From Aeromicrobium terrae (GTDB taxonomy: Bacteria > Actinomycetota > Actinomycetes > Propionibacteriales > Nocardioidaceae): DNA of 64,000 bases. Below the pieces are notes generated by a model, which searched no databases, had not been told where the DNA came from, and saw only the letters and a list, made by a program, of their open reading frames with translations. Shown in pieces: positions 19,610 to 27,694 of this stretch. A program made the position numbers and the translations under genes. Each line of letters opens with the position of its first letter. Positions within the stretch are counted from its first letter, which is position 1. The stretch is from positions 434,001 through 498,000 of the forward strand of contig NZ_VDUX01000001.1 of NCBI RefSeq assembly GCF_008039565.1. The letters run 5' to 3'.

Positions 19610-20257
19610 GTGAAGATCACCCGCCACGGCCACGCGGCCGTCCTCGTCGAAGCCGCCGGCGCTCGTCTGCTGATCGATCCCGGCGTCTTCTGTCCGGACG
19701 AGACGTTCGCGCTCGACGGGCTGGACGCCGTCGTGATCACGCACCAGCACCCGGACCACGTCGACCACGAGCGCCTCGGCGGCCTGCTGCAGCGCAACCC
19801 CGGCGCGACTCTCCTCTGCGACCCGGAGACGGCCACCGTCGTGAAGGCCGGGCAGTGGACCGCCCATCGGGACGGCGACGCCACGGCGGTGGAAGCGCTG
19901 ACGATCCAGGGCGTCGGGCAGCGGCACGCCGAGATCGTTCCCGCCATCCCCCGCATCGCCAACACCGGCGTCCTCGTGAGGGCCGACGGTGAGCCGACGC
20001 TGTTCCATCCCGGCGACACGTACGAGTACGCACCGGACGACGTCGACGTGCTGGCCGTCCCGATCAGCGCACCGTGGGCGAAGGTCGCCGAGACCGTCGA
20101 GTTCGTCACCCGCGTCGCGCCCCGGGTGCTGTTCGGTGTCCACGACGCCACCGTCTCCCCCGCCGGGCTCGGCATCTACTGGTCCCACGTCGAGAACTTC
20201 GGCGGCGTCGACGACGTGCGCCGCCTGGGACCCTCCGACACGACCGACGTGGCGTGA
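19610..20257 (+). CDS. MBL-fold metallo-hydrolase (UlaG/UPF0173-like)
   Basis: 215 residues. His45, His47, Asp49 and His50 in THQHPDHVDH form the metal-binding HxHxDH motif, with a later HPGD (Asp ligand) and GVHDATVSP (His ligand). The compact size, starting directly with KITRHGHAAVLVE, fits the UlaG-like Zn-dependent hydrolase group. The start is GTG at 19610, since the ATG at 19602 reads three codons only. Twelve bp after the P450 and overlapping the transporter start by 4 bp, so co-translation is likely. Confidence 0.82.
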   Translation: MKITRHGHAAVLVEAAGARLLIDPGVFCPDETFALDGLDAVVITHQHPDHVDHERLGGLLQRNPGATLLCDPETATVVKAGQWTAHRDGDATAVEALTIQGVGQRHAEIVPAIPRIANTGVLVRADGEPTLFHPGDTYEYAPDDVDVLAVPISAPWAKVAETVEFVTRVAPRVLFGVHDATVSPAGLGIYWSHVENFGGVDDVRRLGPSDTTDVA

Positions 20258-21222
20258 GCGAGCCGTCAGCGGCGCTCCGCATCGTCGCGGCGCCGGCCAT
20301 GCTCGTCGCCGGCGGGCTGATCGCCGGGCAGTCTCAGATCAACGGCCGGCTCGCGCACGAGATCGGCTCCGGCGCACGTGCCGGCTTCGCGGCCGCGGTG
20401 ATCAGCTTCGGTACCGGACTGGTCGTGGTGGCGGCGATCACCGCCGCACTCCCCCACGGTCGCGCCGGCCACCGGGCCATCCACCTCGCGCGACGCGAGG
20501 GCCGGCTGCGTCCGGTCGAGCTCGTCGGAGGCGCCCTGGGCGCCTTCCTGGTGGCGACGCAGGGCATCACCGTCGGCACCATCGGCGTGGCGCTGTTCAG
20601 CGTCGCCGTGACGGCCGGCCAGTCCTCGAGCGCGCTCCTCGTCGACCACCGCGGTCTCGGCCCCTCGGGTCACCAGGCGTTCAGCACGCCGCGCGCCGTG
20701 GCGGCGTCGTTCGCCGTGCTGGCCGTGATCCTCGCCACGAGCGAGCGGCTCGTCGACTCCTTCGACCTGAAGGTCGCCGCGTTCGCGCTGCTGCCGCTCC
20801 TGGCCGGCGTGGGCTCCTCGTTCCAGCAGGCCCTCAACGGTCGCGTCTCCGCGGTGGGCGGCCCCTGGCCGACGACGCTGAACAACTTCGCCGTCGGCAC
20901 GGTCGTGCTGGTCGTCGCGCTGGCGCTGAGCTTCCTGGCGCCCGGTCACCTCGACGGTCTCCCCCACACCTGGTGGCTCTACGCCGGCGGCACGATGGGC
21001 GTCGTCGTGATCTGGCTCGCTGCCGCTCTCGTGCGCGTCCACGGCGTCCTCGTGCTGGGTCTGAGCATGATCGCCGGGCAGGTCATCGGCGCCGAGCTGA
21101 TCGAGGTGCTGGGGTCCGAGGCCCACGTGGGTATCGTCGGCGTGGTGGCCGGTGCGCTCACCGTCGCCGGCGTCCTCGTGGCCCTCCTGCTGCGGCCCAG
21201 GACGACACCCGGCCACGACTAG
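20254..21222 (+). CDS. DMT-superfamily transporter (YdcZ/DUF606 type)
   Basis: 322 residues with about ten membrane helices arranged as two similar halves. Each half contains a G-Q-x-x-x-N-G-R-like start (GQSQINGRLAHEIGSG and SFQQALNGRVSAVGG) characteristic of the YdcZ/DUF606 DMT family. Substrate unknown. GTG start overlaps the upstream stop by 4 bp. Together with the P450 and metallo-hydrolase it may form a small modification-and-export cluster, which is inference from spacing. Confidence 0.78.
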   Translation: MSEPSAALRIVAAPAMLVAGGLIAGQSQINGRLAHEIGSGARAGFAAAVISFGTGLVVVAAITAALPHGRAGHRAIHLARREGRLRPVELVGGALGAFLVATQGITVGTIGVALFSVAVTAGQSSSALLVDHRGLGPSGHQAFSTPRAVAASFAVLAVILATSERLVDSFDLKVAAFALLPLLAGVGSSFQQALNGRVSAVGGPWPTTLNNFAVGTVVLVVALALSFLAPGHLDGLPHTWWLYAGGTMGVVVIWLAAALVRVHGVLVLGLSMIAGQVIGAELIEVLGSEAHVGIVGVVAGALTVAGVLVALLLRPRTTPGHD

Positions 21223-21225
21223 CCG

Positions 21226-21247
21226 TATCTCATATCTGAGATATACA
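21226..21247 (+). promoter_or_regulatory. Inverted-repeat operator over the -10 of the HTH-MurA gene
   Basis: TATCTCA (21226-21232) and TGAGATA (21237-21243) form a perfect 7-bp inverted repeat with a 4-bp spacer. It overlaps TATACA (21242-21247), a good -10 hexamer 12 nt ahead of the ATG at 21259. The gene downstream encodes an XRE helix-turn-helix, so autoregulation is the simplest reading. No convincing -35 is visible. Confidence 0.65.
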
Positions 21248-21258
21248 GTGGGGGGACC

Positions 21259-22794
21259 ATGTCAGAACGCGACGACTACCTGGCGCGCATCGGCGCCCTG
21301 ATCCGCGACGCACGCCAGCACAGCGGGCTCACGCAGGCGCAGCTCGCCACCGAGCTGCGCACCAGCCAGAGCGCCGTGAACCGCATCGAGCAGGGCCAGC
21401 AGAACCTGACGCTCGACATGCTCGCGCGCATCGGCAGCGCCCTCGACTCCGAGCTCGTCAGCGTCGGCACGTCGGGCCCCAGCCACCTCCGCGTGCGCGG
21501 CGGCACCACCCTGTCCGGCGCGATCGACGTGAAGTCCAGCAAGAACGCCGGCGTCGCGCTGCTCTGCGCGTCGCTGCTCAACGAGGGCACCACGGTGCTG
21601 CGCAAGGTCGCGCGCATCGAGGAGGTCAACCGCCTGCTCGAGGTGCTCGAGTCCATCGGCGTGAAGGTCCGCTGGCTCAACGAGGAGAACGACCTCGAGC
21701 TCGTCGTCCCCCGCGACCTCGACCTCGCCGCCATGGACGCCGACGCGGCCCGGCGCACCCGCAGCATCATCATGTTCCTCGGCCCGCTGATGCACCGGAC
21801 CGACACCTTCGAGCTGCCCTACGCCGGTGGCTGCGACCTCGGCACCCGCACGGTGGAGCCGCACATGACCGCGCTGCGGCCGTTCGGGCTCAAGGTCGTC
21901 GCCACCGAGGGCAGCTACCACGCGCAGACCGCCACAGGCGTCGGGCCGGAGCGGCCCATCGTCCTCACCGAGCGCGGCGACACCGTCACCGAGAACGCCC
22001 TGCTCGCGGCCGCCCGCTACGACGGCGTCACCGTCATCCGCAACGCCAGCCCCAACTACATGGTCCAGGACCTGTGCTTCTTCCTGCAGAAGCTCGGCGT
22101 CGACATCGAGGGCATCGGCACCACCACGCTGCGCGTCACCGGCCGCCCGGTCATCAACACCGACGTCGAGTACGCGCCCAGCGAGGACCCCATCGAGGCG
22201 ATGAGCCTGATCGCCGCCGCGATCGTCACCGGCTCGAGCATCACCGTCCGCCGGGTCCCGATCGAGTTCATGGAGATCGAGCTCGCGCTGCTCGAGGAGA
22301 TGGGCTTCCACTACGACCGCGGCGAGGAGTACATGGCCGAGAACGGCCACACCCGCCTCGTCGACATCACCACGCACCCGTCGAAGCTCCGGGCCCCGAT
22401 CGACAAGATCCACCCGATGCCGTTCCCGGGCCTCAACATCGACAACCTGCCGTTCTTCGCCGTCATCGCGGCCACGGCCGAGGGCTCGACGATGCTGCAC
22501 GACTGGGTCTACGAGAACCGGGCCATCTACCTCACCGAGCTCAACAAGCTCGGCGCCCAGGTCAAGCTGCTCGACCCGCACCGCGTGCTGATCGAGGGTC
22601 CCACGCACTGGAGCGGCACCGAGCTGGTGTGCCCGCCCGCGCTCCGGCCTGCCGTCGTGATCCTGCTCGCGATGCTCGCCGCCAAGGGCACGTCGGTGCT
22701 GCGCAGCGTCTACGTCATCAACCGCGGCTACGAGGACCTCGCCGAGCGGCTGAACGCCCTTGGGGCGCAGATCGAGACCTTCCGGGACATCTGA
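21259..22794 (+). CDS. XRE-type HTH fused to UDP-GlcNAc 1-carboxyvinyltransferase (MurA-like)
   Basis: 511 residues. Residues 7-65 are a Cro/C1-type helix-turn-helix (ALIRDARQHSGLTQAQLA to NRIEQGQQNLT). Residues 75-511 are an EPSP-synthase-fold MurA domain with the substrate pair Lys95-Asn96, active-site-loop Cys192 in GGCDLGTRTVEPH, the Asp395 equivalent in PGLNIDNLPF, and a C-terminal INRGYEDLAERL arginine. The residues needed for phosphoenolpyruvate transfer to UDP-GlcNAc, the first committed peptidoglycan step, therefore look intact. It is probably a second MurA-like protein, since housekeeping murA usually lacks an HTH. An inverted repeat over its promoter suggests self-control, perhaps sensing UDP-sugars. 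Confidence 0.85.
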   Translation: MSERDDYLARIGALIRDARQHSGLTQAQLATELRTSQSAVNRIEQGQQNLTLDMLARIGSALDSELVSVGTSGPSHLRVRGGTTLSGAIDVKSSKNAGVALLCASLLNEGTTVLRKVARIEEVNRLLEVLESIGVKVRWLNEENDLELVVPRDLDLAAMDADAARRTRSIIMFLGPLMHRTDTFELPYAGGCDLGTRTVEPHMTALRPFGLKVVATEGSYHAQTATGVGPERPIVLTERGDTVTENALLAAARYDGVTVIRNASPNYMVQDLCFFLQKLGVDIEGIGTTTLRVTGRPVINTDVEYAPSEDPIEAMSLIAAAIVTGSSITVRRVPIEFMEIELALLEEMGFHYDRGEEYMAENGHTRLVDITTHPSKLRAPIDKIHPMPFPGLNIDNLPFFAVIAATAEGSTMLHDWVYENRAIYLTELNKLGAQVKLLDPHRVLIEGPTHWSGTELVCPPALRPAVVILLAMLAAKGTSVLRSVYVINRGYEDLAERLNALGAQIETFRDI

Positions 22795-22801
22795 TTGGAC
22801 G

Positions 22802-22836
22802 TTGAGCTTGTCGAAGCGTCCTTTCGACAAGCTCAA
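22802..22836. repeat. Dispersed palindrome, TTGAGCTTGTCGAA family
   Basis: TTGAGCTTGTCGAA (22802-22815) and TTCGACAAGCTCAA (22823-22836) are perfect 14-bp inverted arms with a 7-nt loop. Repeats of this core are common in intergenic DNA of high-GC actinobacteria (from memory). It starts 8 bp after the MurA stop and ends 10 bp before the next ATG, so it occupies the whole gap and sits next to that gene's ribosome site. Confidence 0.7.
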
Positions 22837-22846
22837 GGACCGTGAC

Positions 22847-23620
22847 ATGACATACCTCGACGGCCCCGCTCCCCTGCCTCTGGCGCACCGAGGCGGCGCG
22901 CTGCTCCCGGGGAACGAGGGCATCGAGAACACGATCACCGCGTTCGCCAACGCCGTCGCGCTCGGCTACACGTACATGGAGACCGACGTGCACCGGTCGT
23001 CCGACGGGGTCGTCTACGCGTTTCACGACGTCGACCTGTCCCGCCTCGCGGGCGTACCGACGCCGATCGGCCAGGCCAGCTCGCAGCTGATCGACTCCGT
23101 GCGTCTCGGTGGACGTGAGCCGATCCCCCGGCTCGACGCACTGCTCGAGGCGTTCCCCGACGCCCGGTTCAACATCGACGTGAAGGCGGACGACGCTGTC
23201 GAGGCCACGCTCGACGTCCTCCGCGAGCACGACGCGCTCGACCGGGTGTGCCTGGCGTCGTTCTCGGACGTGAGACTCCAGCGCATCCGGGCCCTGGAAC
23301 CCGGGATCACCACGTCCTTCTCCCCCGCCGAGGTGGCCCGGCTGCGGGTCGGCCCGACGCGACGGGTGCAGTCGTTCGGCGTCCGCCGTGGTGGCCGCTG
23401 CGTGCAGGTGCCGCGACGCCGCGGCCGGATCACCGTCGTCACGCCTGGCTTCGTCCGCCGGGCCCACCTGCTCGAGCTGCCGGTGCACGTCTGGACCGTC
23501 GATGACCCCGACGAGATGCGATCCTTGCTCGACATCGGCGTCGACGGGATCGTCACGGACCGTCCCGACGTGCTGCGCAGCGTGCTCGAGGAGCGCGGAC
23601 AGTGGAAGGAGCAGGCATGA
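22847..23620 (+). CDS. Glycerophosphodiester phosphodiesterase
   Basis: 257 residues, TIM-barrel GDPD family. AHRGG near residue 13 and ENTITAF (NT pair), then METDVHRSSDG and AFHD supply the His/Glu/Asp metal and acid-base residues. A late DVKAD and VWTVDDPDEM with GVDGIVTDRPD complete the family pattern. It hydrolyses glycerophosphodiesters to glycerol-3-phosphate and an alcohol. No signal peptide, so cytoplasmic. ATG at 22847 follows AAGGAC contributed by the edge of the palindromic repeat. Its stop overlaps the MFS start by 4 bp, suggesting coupled expression. Confidence 0.88.
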   Translation: MTYLDGPAPLPLAHRGGALLPGNEGIENTITAFANAVALGYTYMETDVHRSSDGVVYAFHDVDLSRLAGVPTPIGQASSQLIDSVRLGGREPIPRLDALLEAFPDARFNIDVKADDAVEATLDVLREHDALDRVCLASFSDVRLQRIRALEPGITTSFSPAEVARLRVGPTRRVQSFGVRRGGRCVQVPRRRGRITVVTPGFVRRAHLLELPVHVWTVDDPDEMRSLLDIGVDGIVTDRPDVLRSVLEERGQWKEQA

Positions 23621-24933
23621 CGGAGTCCGTCGCCGTCGCGCGACGCACGGACCGCCGTCAGGTCCTCGCGTGGAGCCTGTGGGACTGGGGTTCCGCCGCC
23701 TTCAACGCCGTCATCGTCACGTTCATCTTCTCGGTCTACCTCACCGATGCGGTCGGCGAGGACCTGCCCGGACCGATCTCGGCGAGCTCGTGGCTGGGCT
23801 GGTCGATCGGCGCCGCCGGCCTGGTGCTGGCCGTGCTCGCCCCGGTCACCGGCCAGCGCTCCGACGCGACCGGTCACCGCAAGCGGTCACTCGGCCTGCT
23901 GACGCTGAGCGTCGTGGTCGTCACCGCCCTGCTCTTCCTCGTCAAGGACGACTACCACTACCTGTGGCTCGGCCTCCTGCTCGTGGCCGTCGGCACCGTC
24001 CTGTTCGAGCTCGCCCAGGTGCCGTACTTCGCGATGCTCCGCCAGGTCTCGACGCCGCAGACGGTCGGCCGGGTCTCCGGCGTCGGCTGGGCGTTCGGCT
24101 ATCTCGGCGGCATCGTGCTGCTGCTGATCTGCTACGTCGGCTTCGTCGTGGGCGAGGGCGGGCTCCTCGGCCTCCCGACGCGCGACGGGCTGGACATCCG
24201 GTTCATCGCGCTGGTGGCCGCGGTGTGGTTCCTGGTGTTCGCGATCCCCGTGCTGATCACCGTCCCCGAGCTGCCCGCGGAGGCGAGCCCGGTGCCGCCG
24301 GCCGGGTTCGTCGAGTCCTACCGGGTCCTGTTCGCCGAGCTCCGCACGATGTGGCGCGAGGAGCGCACCACCGCGCTCTTCCTGGCCGCCAGCGCGCTGT
24401 ACCGCGACGGGCTCGCCGGAGTCTTCACGTTCGGCGCCGTCATCGCCGTCTCGGTCTACGACATCAGCAAGGACGACGTCCTGATCTTCGGCGTGGTCGC
24501 CAACGTCACCGCGGCCGCCGGCGCGTTCGTCGCAGGCCGCCTCGACGACCGCATCGGTCCGCGGCGGGTCATCGTCACGTCGTTGGTGTGCATGCTCGCC
24601 GCCGGGCTCGTGCTGCTGTTCGTCAGCGGGTCGCTGGCCTTCTGGATCTTCGGCCTGGTGCTGACGTTGTTCGTCGGTCCCGCCCAGTCGGCGTCCAGGA
24701 CGTACCTGATCCGCCTCACGCCCGTCGGCAAGGAAGGCCAGCACTTCGGCCTCTACGCCATGACGGGCCGGGCCGTCTCGTTCCTCTCCCCCGCCCTGTT
24801 CGGCCTGATGGCGTTCCTCGGTGGGGACGACCGCTGGGGGATCATCGGCATCCTGCTCGTGCTGGTCGTGGGCCTGCTCGCCCTGCTGCGCGTGCCGCCC
24901 GAGGTGCGCGATCGCGCACTCCTGCCACGCTGA
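23617..24933 (+). CDS. MFS permease, UMF1 (Vps22/Atg22-like) family
   Basis: 438 residues with about twelve membrane helices. The start LAWSLWDWGSAAFNAVIVTF carries the WDWG-type motif of the UMF1 branch, whose bacterial members are uncharacterised and whose yeast relative Atg22 exports amino acids from vacuoles (family knowledge). A Gly-Arg-Lys-like loop (DATGHRKRS) after helix 2 and DDRIGPRRVI between helices 8 and 9 are MFS loop motifs. A GGAAGGAG site precedes ATG 23617, which overlaps the phosphodiesterase stop (ATGA). Co-expression may link it to phospholipid-derived substrates. Confidence 0.82.
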   Translation: MTESVAVARRTDRRQVLAWSLWDWGSAAFNAVIVTFIFSVYLTDAVGEDLPGPISASSWLGWSIGAAGLVLAVLAPVTGQRSDATGHRKRSLGLLTLSVVVVTALLFLVKDDYHYLWLGLLLVAVGTVLFELAQVPYFAMLRQVSTPQTVGRVSGVGWAFGYLGGIVLLLICYVGFVVGEGGLLGLPTRDGLDIRFIALVAAVWFLVFAIPVLITVPELPAEASPVPPAGFVESYRVLFAELRTMWREERTTALFLAASALYRDGLAGVFTFGAVIAVSVYDISKDDVLIFGVVANVTAAAGAFVAGRLDDRIGPRRVIVTSLVCMLAAGLVLLFVSGSLAFWIFGLVLTLFVGPAQSASRTYLIRLTPVGKEGQHFGLYAMTGRAVSFLSPALFGLMAFLGGDDRWGIIGILLVLVVGLLALLRVPPEVRDRALLPR

Positions 24934-24966
24934 GAGTGACCCGGTTCCCACGAGCGCGACGCTCAG

Positions 24967-24994
24967 GGGAATCTCAAGCAGGTGTCGTACGTTG
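24967..24994 (+). promoter_or_regulatory. SigR/SigH-type promoter of rbpA
   Basis: GGGAAT at 24967-24972 is followed after exactly 18 nt by GTTG at 24991-24994, the textbook SigR (Streptomyces) / SigH (mycobacteria) pattern. Transcription should start about 7 nt later, near 25001, leaving a leader of about 28 nt with an AAGGGGG ribosome site. RbpA is a known SigR target in Streptomyces. Confidence 0.8.
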
Positions 24995-25029
24995 AAGTGA
25001 ACAACGAGACATCCACCGAAGGGGGAATG

Positions 25030-25404
25030 ATGGCAGAGCGCGCACTGCGCGGCGCACGACTCGGATCGCAAAGCTTCGAGGACGAGCGCGGCGTCGAGAT
25101 GGCCCCCCGCCAGGAGATCGAGTACGTCTGCGACGACGGACACACGTTCACCGTGACCATGGCCGACGAGGCCGAGATCCCCGCGGAGTGGGAGGACCCG
25201 AAGACGGGCCAGCTCGGCCGCCGCGTCGACTTCGAGCCGCCGGAGAAGAAGGCCGAGAAGCCGGTCCGCACGCACTGGGACATGCTGCTCGAGCGTCGCT
25301 CGGAGTCCGAGCTCGAGGAGATCCTCACCGAGCGCCTCGAGCTGCTCCGTGCGGGAGAGATCGGCCCGCCGCACCTGCACCGCCGCGGCAAGAAGTCAGC
25401 CTGA
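25030..25404 (+). CDS. rbpA: RNA polymerase-binding protein RbpA
   Basis: 124 residues. The MAERALRGARLGSQSFEDERG start and the THWDMLLERRSESELEEIL sigma-interaction domain identify RbpA, the essential actinobacterial factor that binds group 1/2 sigma and stabilises the open complex. The core has CDDGH, but the second zinc pair of Streptomyces RbpA is replaced by EWEDPKTG, so zinc binding is unlikely, as in mycobacteria. ATG at 25030 fits the conserved N-terminus; ATG at 25027 adds one Met. Preceded by a SigR-type promoter. Overlaps the convergent ppm1 gene by 9 bp. Confidence 0.95.
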   Translation: MAERALRGARLGSQSFEDERGVEMAPRQEIEYVCDDGHTFTVTMADEAEIPAEWEDPKTGQLGRRVDFEPPEKKAEKPVRTHWDMLLERRSESELEEILTERLELLRAGEIGPPHLHRRGKKSA

Positions 25405-26133
25405 CACACGCTGACGGTGGCCTGGCACCAGTCGTGCCAGGCCCCACAGCGTGACCCTCCAGAGCGCCTCGCGCACGATGGCGCCGCTCATCTTCGACGC
25501 CCCCCGCTGACGCTCGACGAACGTCACGGGCACCTCGGCGATCGTCATCCCGAGCCCGTGCACGCGCCGCGTCATGTCGATCTGGAAGCAATACCCCTGC
25601 GACGCGACGGCGCCGAGGTCGATACGCTCCAGCGCGCTGCGCCGGAACGCCCGAAAGCCGGCCGTGGCGTCCACCACGGGCAGGCCGAGCATGAACCGCG
25701 CGTAGAACGTGCCGCCCCGCGAGATGAGCCTGCGGCGCAGCGGCCAGTTCCGCACCTCTCCCCCGGCCACCCAGCGCGATCCGATGACCAGGTCCGCGCC
25801 CCCGGCCGACGCGTCCAACAGCCGGCCGAGCTGCTCAGGCTGGTGCGACCCGTCCGCGTCCATCTCGACGAGGACGTCGTAGTCCCGCTCGAGTCCCCAC
25901 GTGAAGCCGGCCCGGTACGCCGCGCCGAGTCCTTGCTTCCCGGACCGGTGCAGCGCGTTGACCTGGTCGTCCTGCTCCGCGAGCTCCTGCACGACGGCGC
26001 CGGTCCCGTCCGGCGATCCGTCGTCGACGACGAGGACGTCGGCCTCCGGTCGCGCCAGGCGGACCCGTCCGACGATGTCCGCGATGTTCTCGACCTCGTT
26101 GTAGGTCGGCATCACCACGAGCGTCCGGGTCAT
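25396..26133 (-). CDS. ppm1: Polyprenol monophosphomannose synthase
   Basis: 245-residue GT2 glycosyltransferase. VVMPTYNEVENI starts the fold, VVDDGSPDG is the nucleotide-binding Asp pair, and MDADGSHQPE (91-100) carries the DxD metal site. It transfers mannose from GDP-mannose to polyprenol phosphate, the donor for lipoglycans and protein O-mannosylation. ATG at 26133 overlaps the stop of lnt by 4 bp. In M. tuberculosis the two activities are one fused protein (Rv2051c); here they are separate but coupled genes. Confidence 0.93.
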   Translation of the reverse strand: MTRTLVVMPTYNEVENIADIVGRVRLARPEADVLVVDDGSPDGTGAVVQELAEQDDQVNALHRSGKQGLGAAYRAGFTWGLERDYDVLVEMDADGSHQPEQLGRLLDASAGGADLVIGSRWVAGGEVRNWPLRRRLISRGGTFYARFMLGLPVVDATAGFRAFRRSALERIDLGAVASQGYCFQIDMTRRVHGLGMTIAEVPVTFVERQRGASKMSGAIVREALWRVTLWGLARLVPGHRQRVSG

Positions 26134-27614
26134 CCGTCGTCCCTGGGGTTCCGTCCGAGCCACCAGCCGAGCAGGCCGAGGGCGAGGAGCAGGTACTCCA
26201 GCGGCTCGCCGATGCGCAGGGCCGGCGTCAGTCCGGACGCGAGCGGCACGTCCGCGGACAGGGTGGCCGGCTCGTGCAAGGGCGCACGCTTCACGACGTT
26301 GCCGTGGGCGTCCGCGATGCCGCTGATCCCGTTCGTGGACGGCACCACGACCCAGCGACCGGTCTCGATCGCCCGCAGCCGGGAGATGCGCCACTGCTGC
26401 TCCGGCTGCGACGTGCCGGTGAAGCTCGCGTTGCTGGTCTGCACCACCAGGACCTGGCCACCCGCCTTCACCGTGCCGCGCACGACGCCGTCGTAGGCGA
26501 TGTCCCAGCAGATGGTGTCGCCCACGACGAGGTTCCCGATGCGCAGCGCCCCCGGCTTCTTGCCCGGGAGGAAGTCTCGCGGGATGTCGCGGTCGAACCG
26601 CGGCACCAGGCCGCCGAGCTCGTGCCGGAACGGCACGTACTCGCCGTAGGGCACGGGCTTGCGCTTCACGTAGATCTGACCCGGTCCGTCGGCGTCCCAC
26701 ACCACGCCGGCGTTGCGGGCAGTGTCCGTGGTTGCACCATCGAAGATGCCGCCCACCAGGATCGGCGCGTCCAGGCCGCGCGAGAGGGTCTCGATGGTCG
26801 ATCGCGCGGCGGTGTCGTGGTACGGATCGATGTCGGTGGCGTTCTCCGGCCACAGCACGGCGTCCGGCTGGGGCTCGTCGCCACTGCGGATCCGGTCGAT
26901 CAGGCGACGGGTCTCGTCGGCGTGCAGCTCGAAGATCGCGCCGCGCGGCCAGGTGAGGAACGCGCCGGGGACGTCGCCCTGCACCAGGGCGATGCGGCGG
27001 TCGCCCGCCTGGCCTGCGACGCCCGTCGGGAGCAGCGCGCCGATCGTCGCGAGCGCCAGCACGACGCCCACCGGGACGAGCCGGGCTCGCCAGGAGCCGC
27101 TCGTCGCCGCGACCACGAGCATCGCCGCCACGACGAACAAGACCGCGGACGTCGCCGGCATGCCGATCAGCCGCGTGTACGCCTCGAACGGCGTGTCCAG
27201 CGACGTGTGCACGAGCCGGCCCCACGGGAACCCGCTGAACGGGAAGCTGCTGCGTGCGGTCTCGCCGAGCACCCACACGGCCGCGCCCCAGAGCGGCCAG
27301 CGCGGCAGCCGGCAGGCCGCGCGGAGCGCCAGCATGATGACGGCGAAGAAGACCGTCTCCGCAAGCACCAGCGCCACGTACGCGCCCTCGCTCACCGCGT
27401 TCATCCACCAGATCAGCGGGCCCATGAACGCCAGGCCGTAGACGGCGCCCACGGCCAGCACCACCCGTCGGCGGGCGTCGCCCAGCTGCCGGGCGACCCA
27501 GATCAGACCCGCGACGCCGACGACCATCGCGTACGGGACGGCCGCGGGGTCGAACGCCAGCGAGCAGACCACGCCGCACAGGGCGGCCAGCACCCCGGCG
27601 ACGCGCCAACTCAT
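26130..27614 (-). CDS. lnt: Apolipoprotein N-acyltransferase
   Basis: 494 residues: six to seven N-terminal membrane helices (1-195), a nitrilase-like periplasmic domain (205-455) and a C-terminal helix. The catalytic triad appears as Glu257 (WPENATD), Lys317 (YVKRKPVPYGEYVP) and Cys369 (GDTICWDI). It adds the third acyl chain to the N-terminal Cys of lipoproteins. ATG 27614 was chosen over in-frame starts at 27695 and 27758 because the intervening codons lose the strong G/C third-position bias, leaving an 80-bp gap to the M24 peptidase. Confidence 0.9.
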   Translation of the reverse strand: MSWRVAGVLAALCGVVCSLAFDPAAVPYAMVVGVAGLIWVARQLGDARRRVVLAVGAVYGLAFMGPLIWWMNAVSEGAYVALVLAETVFFAVIMLALRAACRLPRWPLWGAAVWVLGETARSSFPFSGFPWGRLVHTSLDTPFEAYTRLIGMPATSAVLFVVAAMLVVAATSGSWRARLVPVGVVLALATIGALLPTGVAGQAGDRRIALVQGDVPGAFLTWPRGAIFELHADETRRLIDRIRSGDEPQPDAVLWPENATDIDPYHDTAARSTIETLSRGLDAPILVGGIFDGATTDTARNAGVVWDADGPGQIYVKRKPVPYGEYVPFRHELGGLVPRFDRDIPRDFLPGKKPGALRIGNLVVGDTICWDIAYDGVVRGTVKAGGQVLVVQTSNASFTGTSQPEQQWRISRLRAIETGRWVVVPSTNGISGIADAHGNVVKRAPLHEPATLSADVPLASGLTPALRIGEPLEYLLLALGLLGWWLGRNPRDDG

Positions 27615-27694
27615 TCGGGGCCCCCGGGAAAGCGCGGCGGACGGTGCGGAACTCGGCTCATCAGGATGCAGAGCGCTTTCCTGGGGAAGATCCA

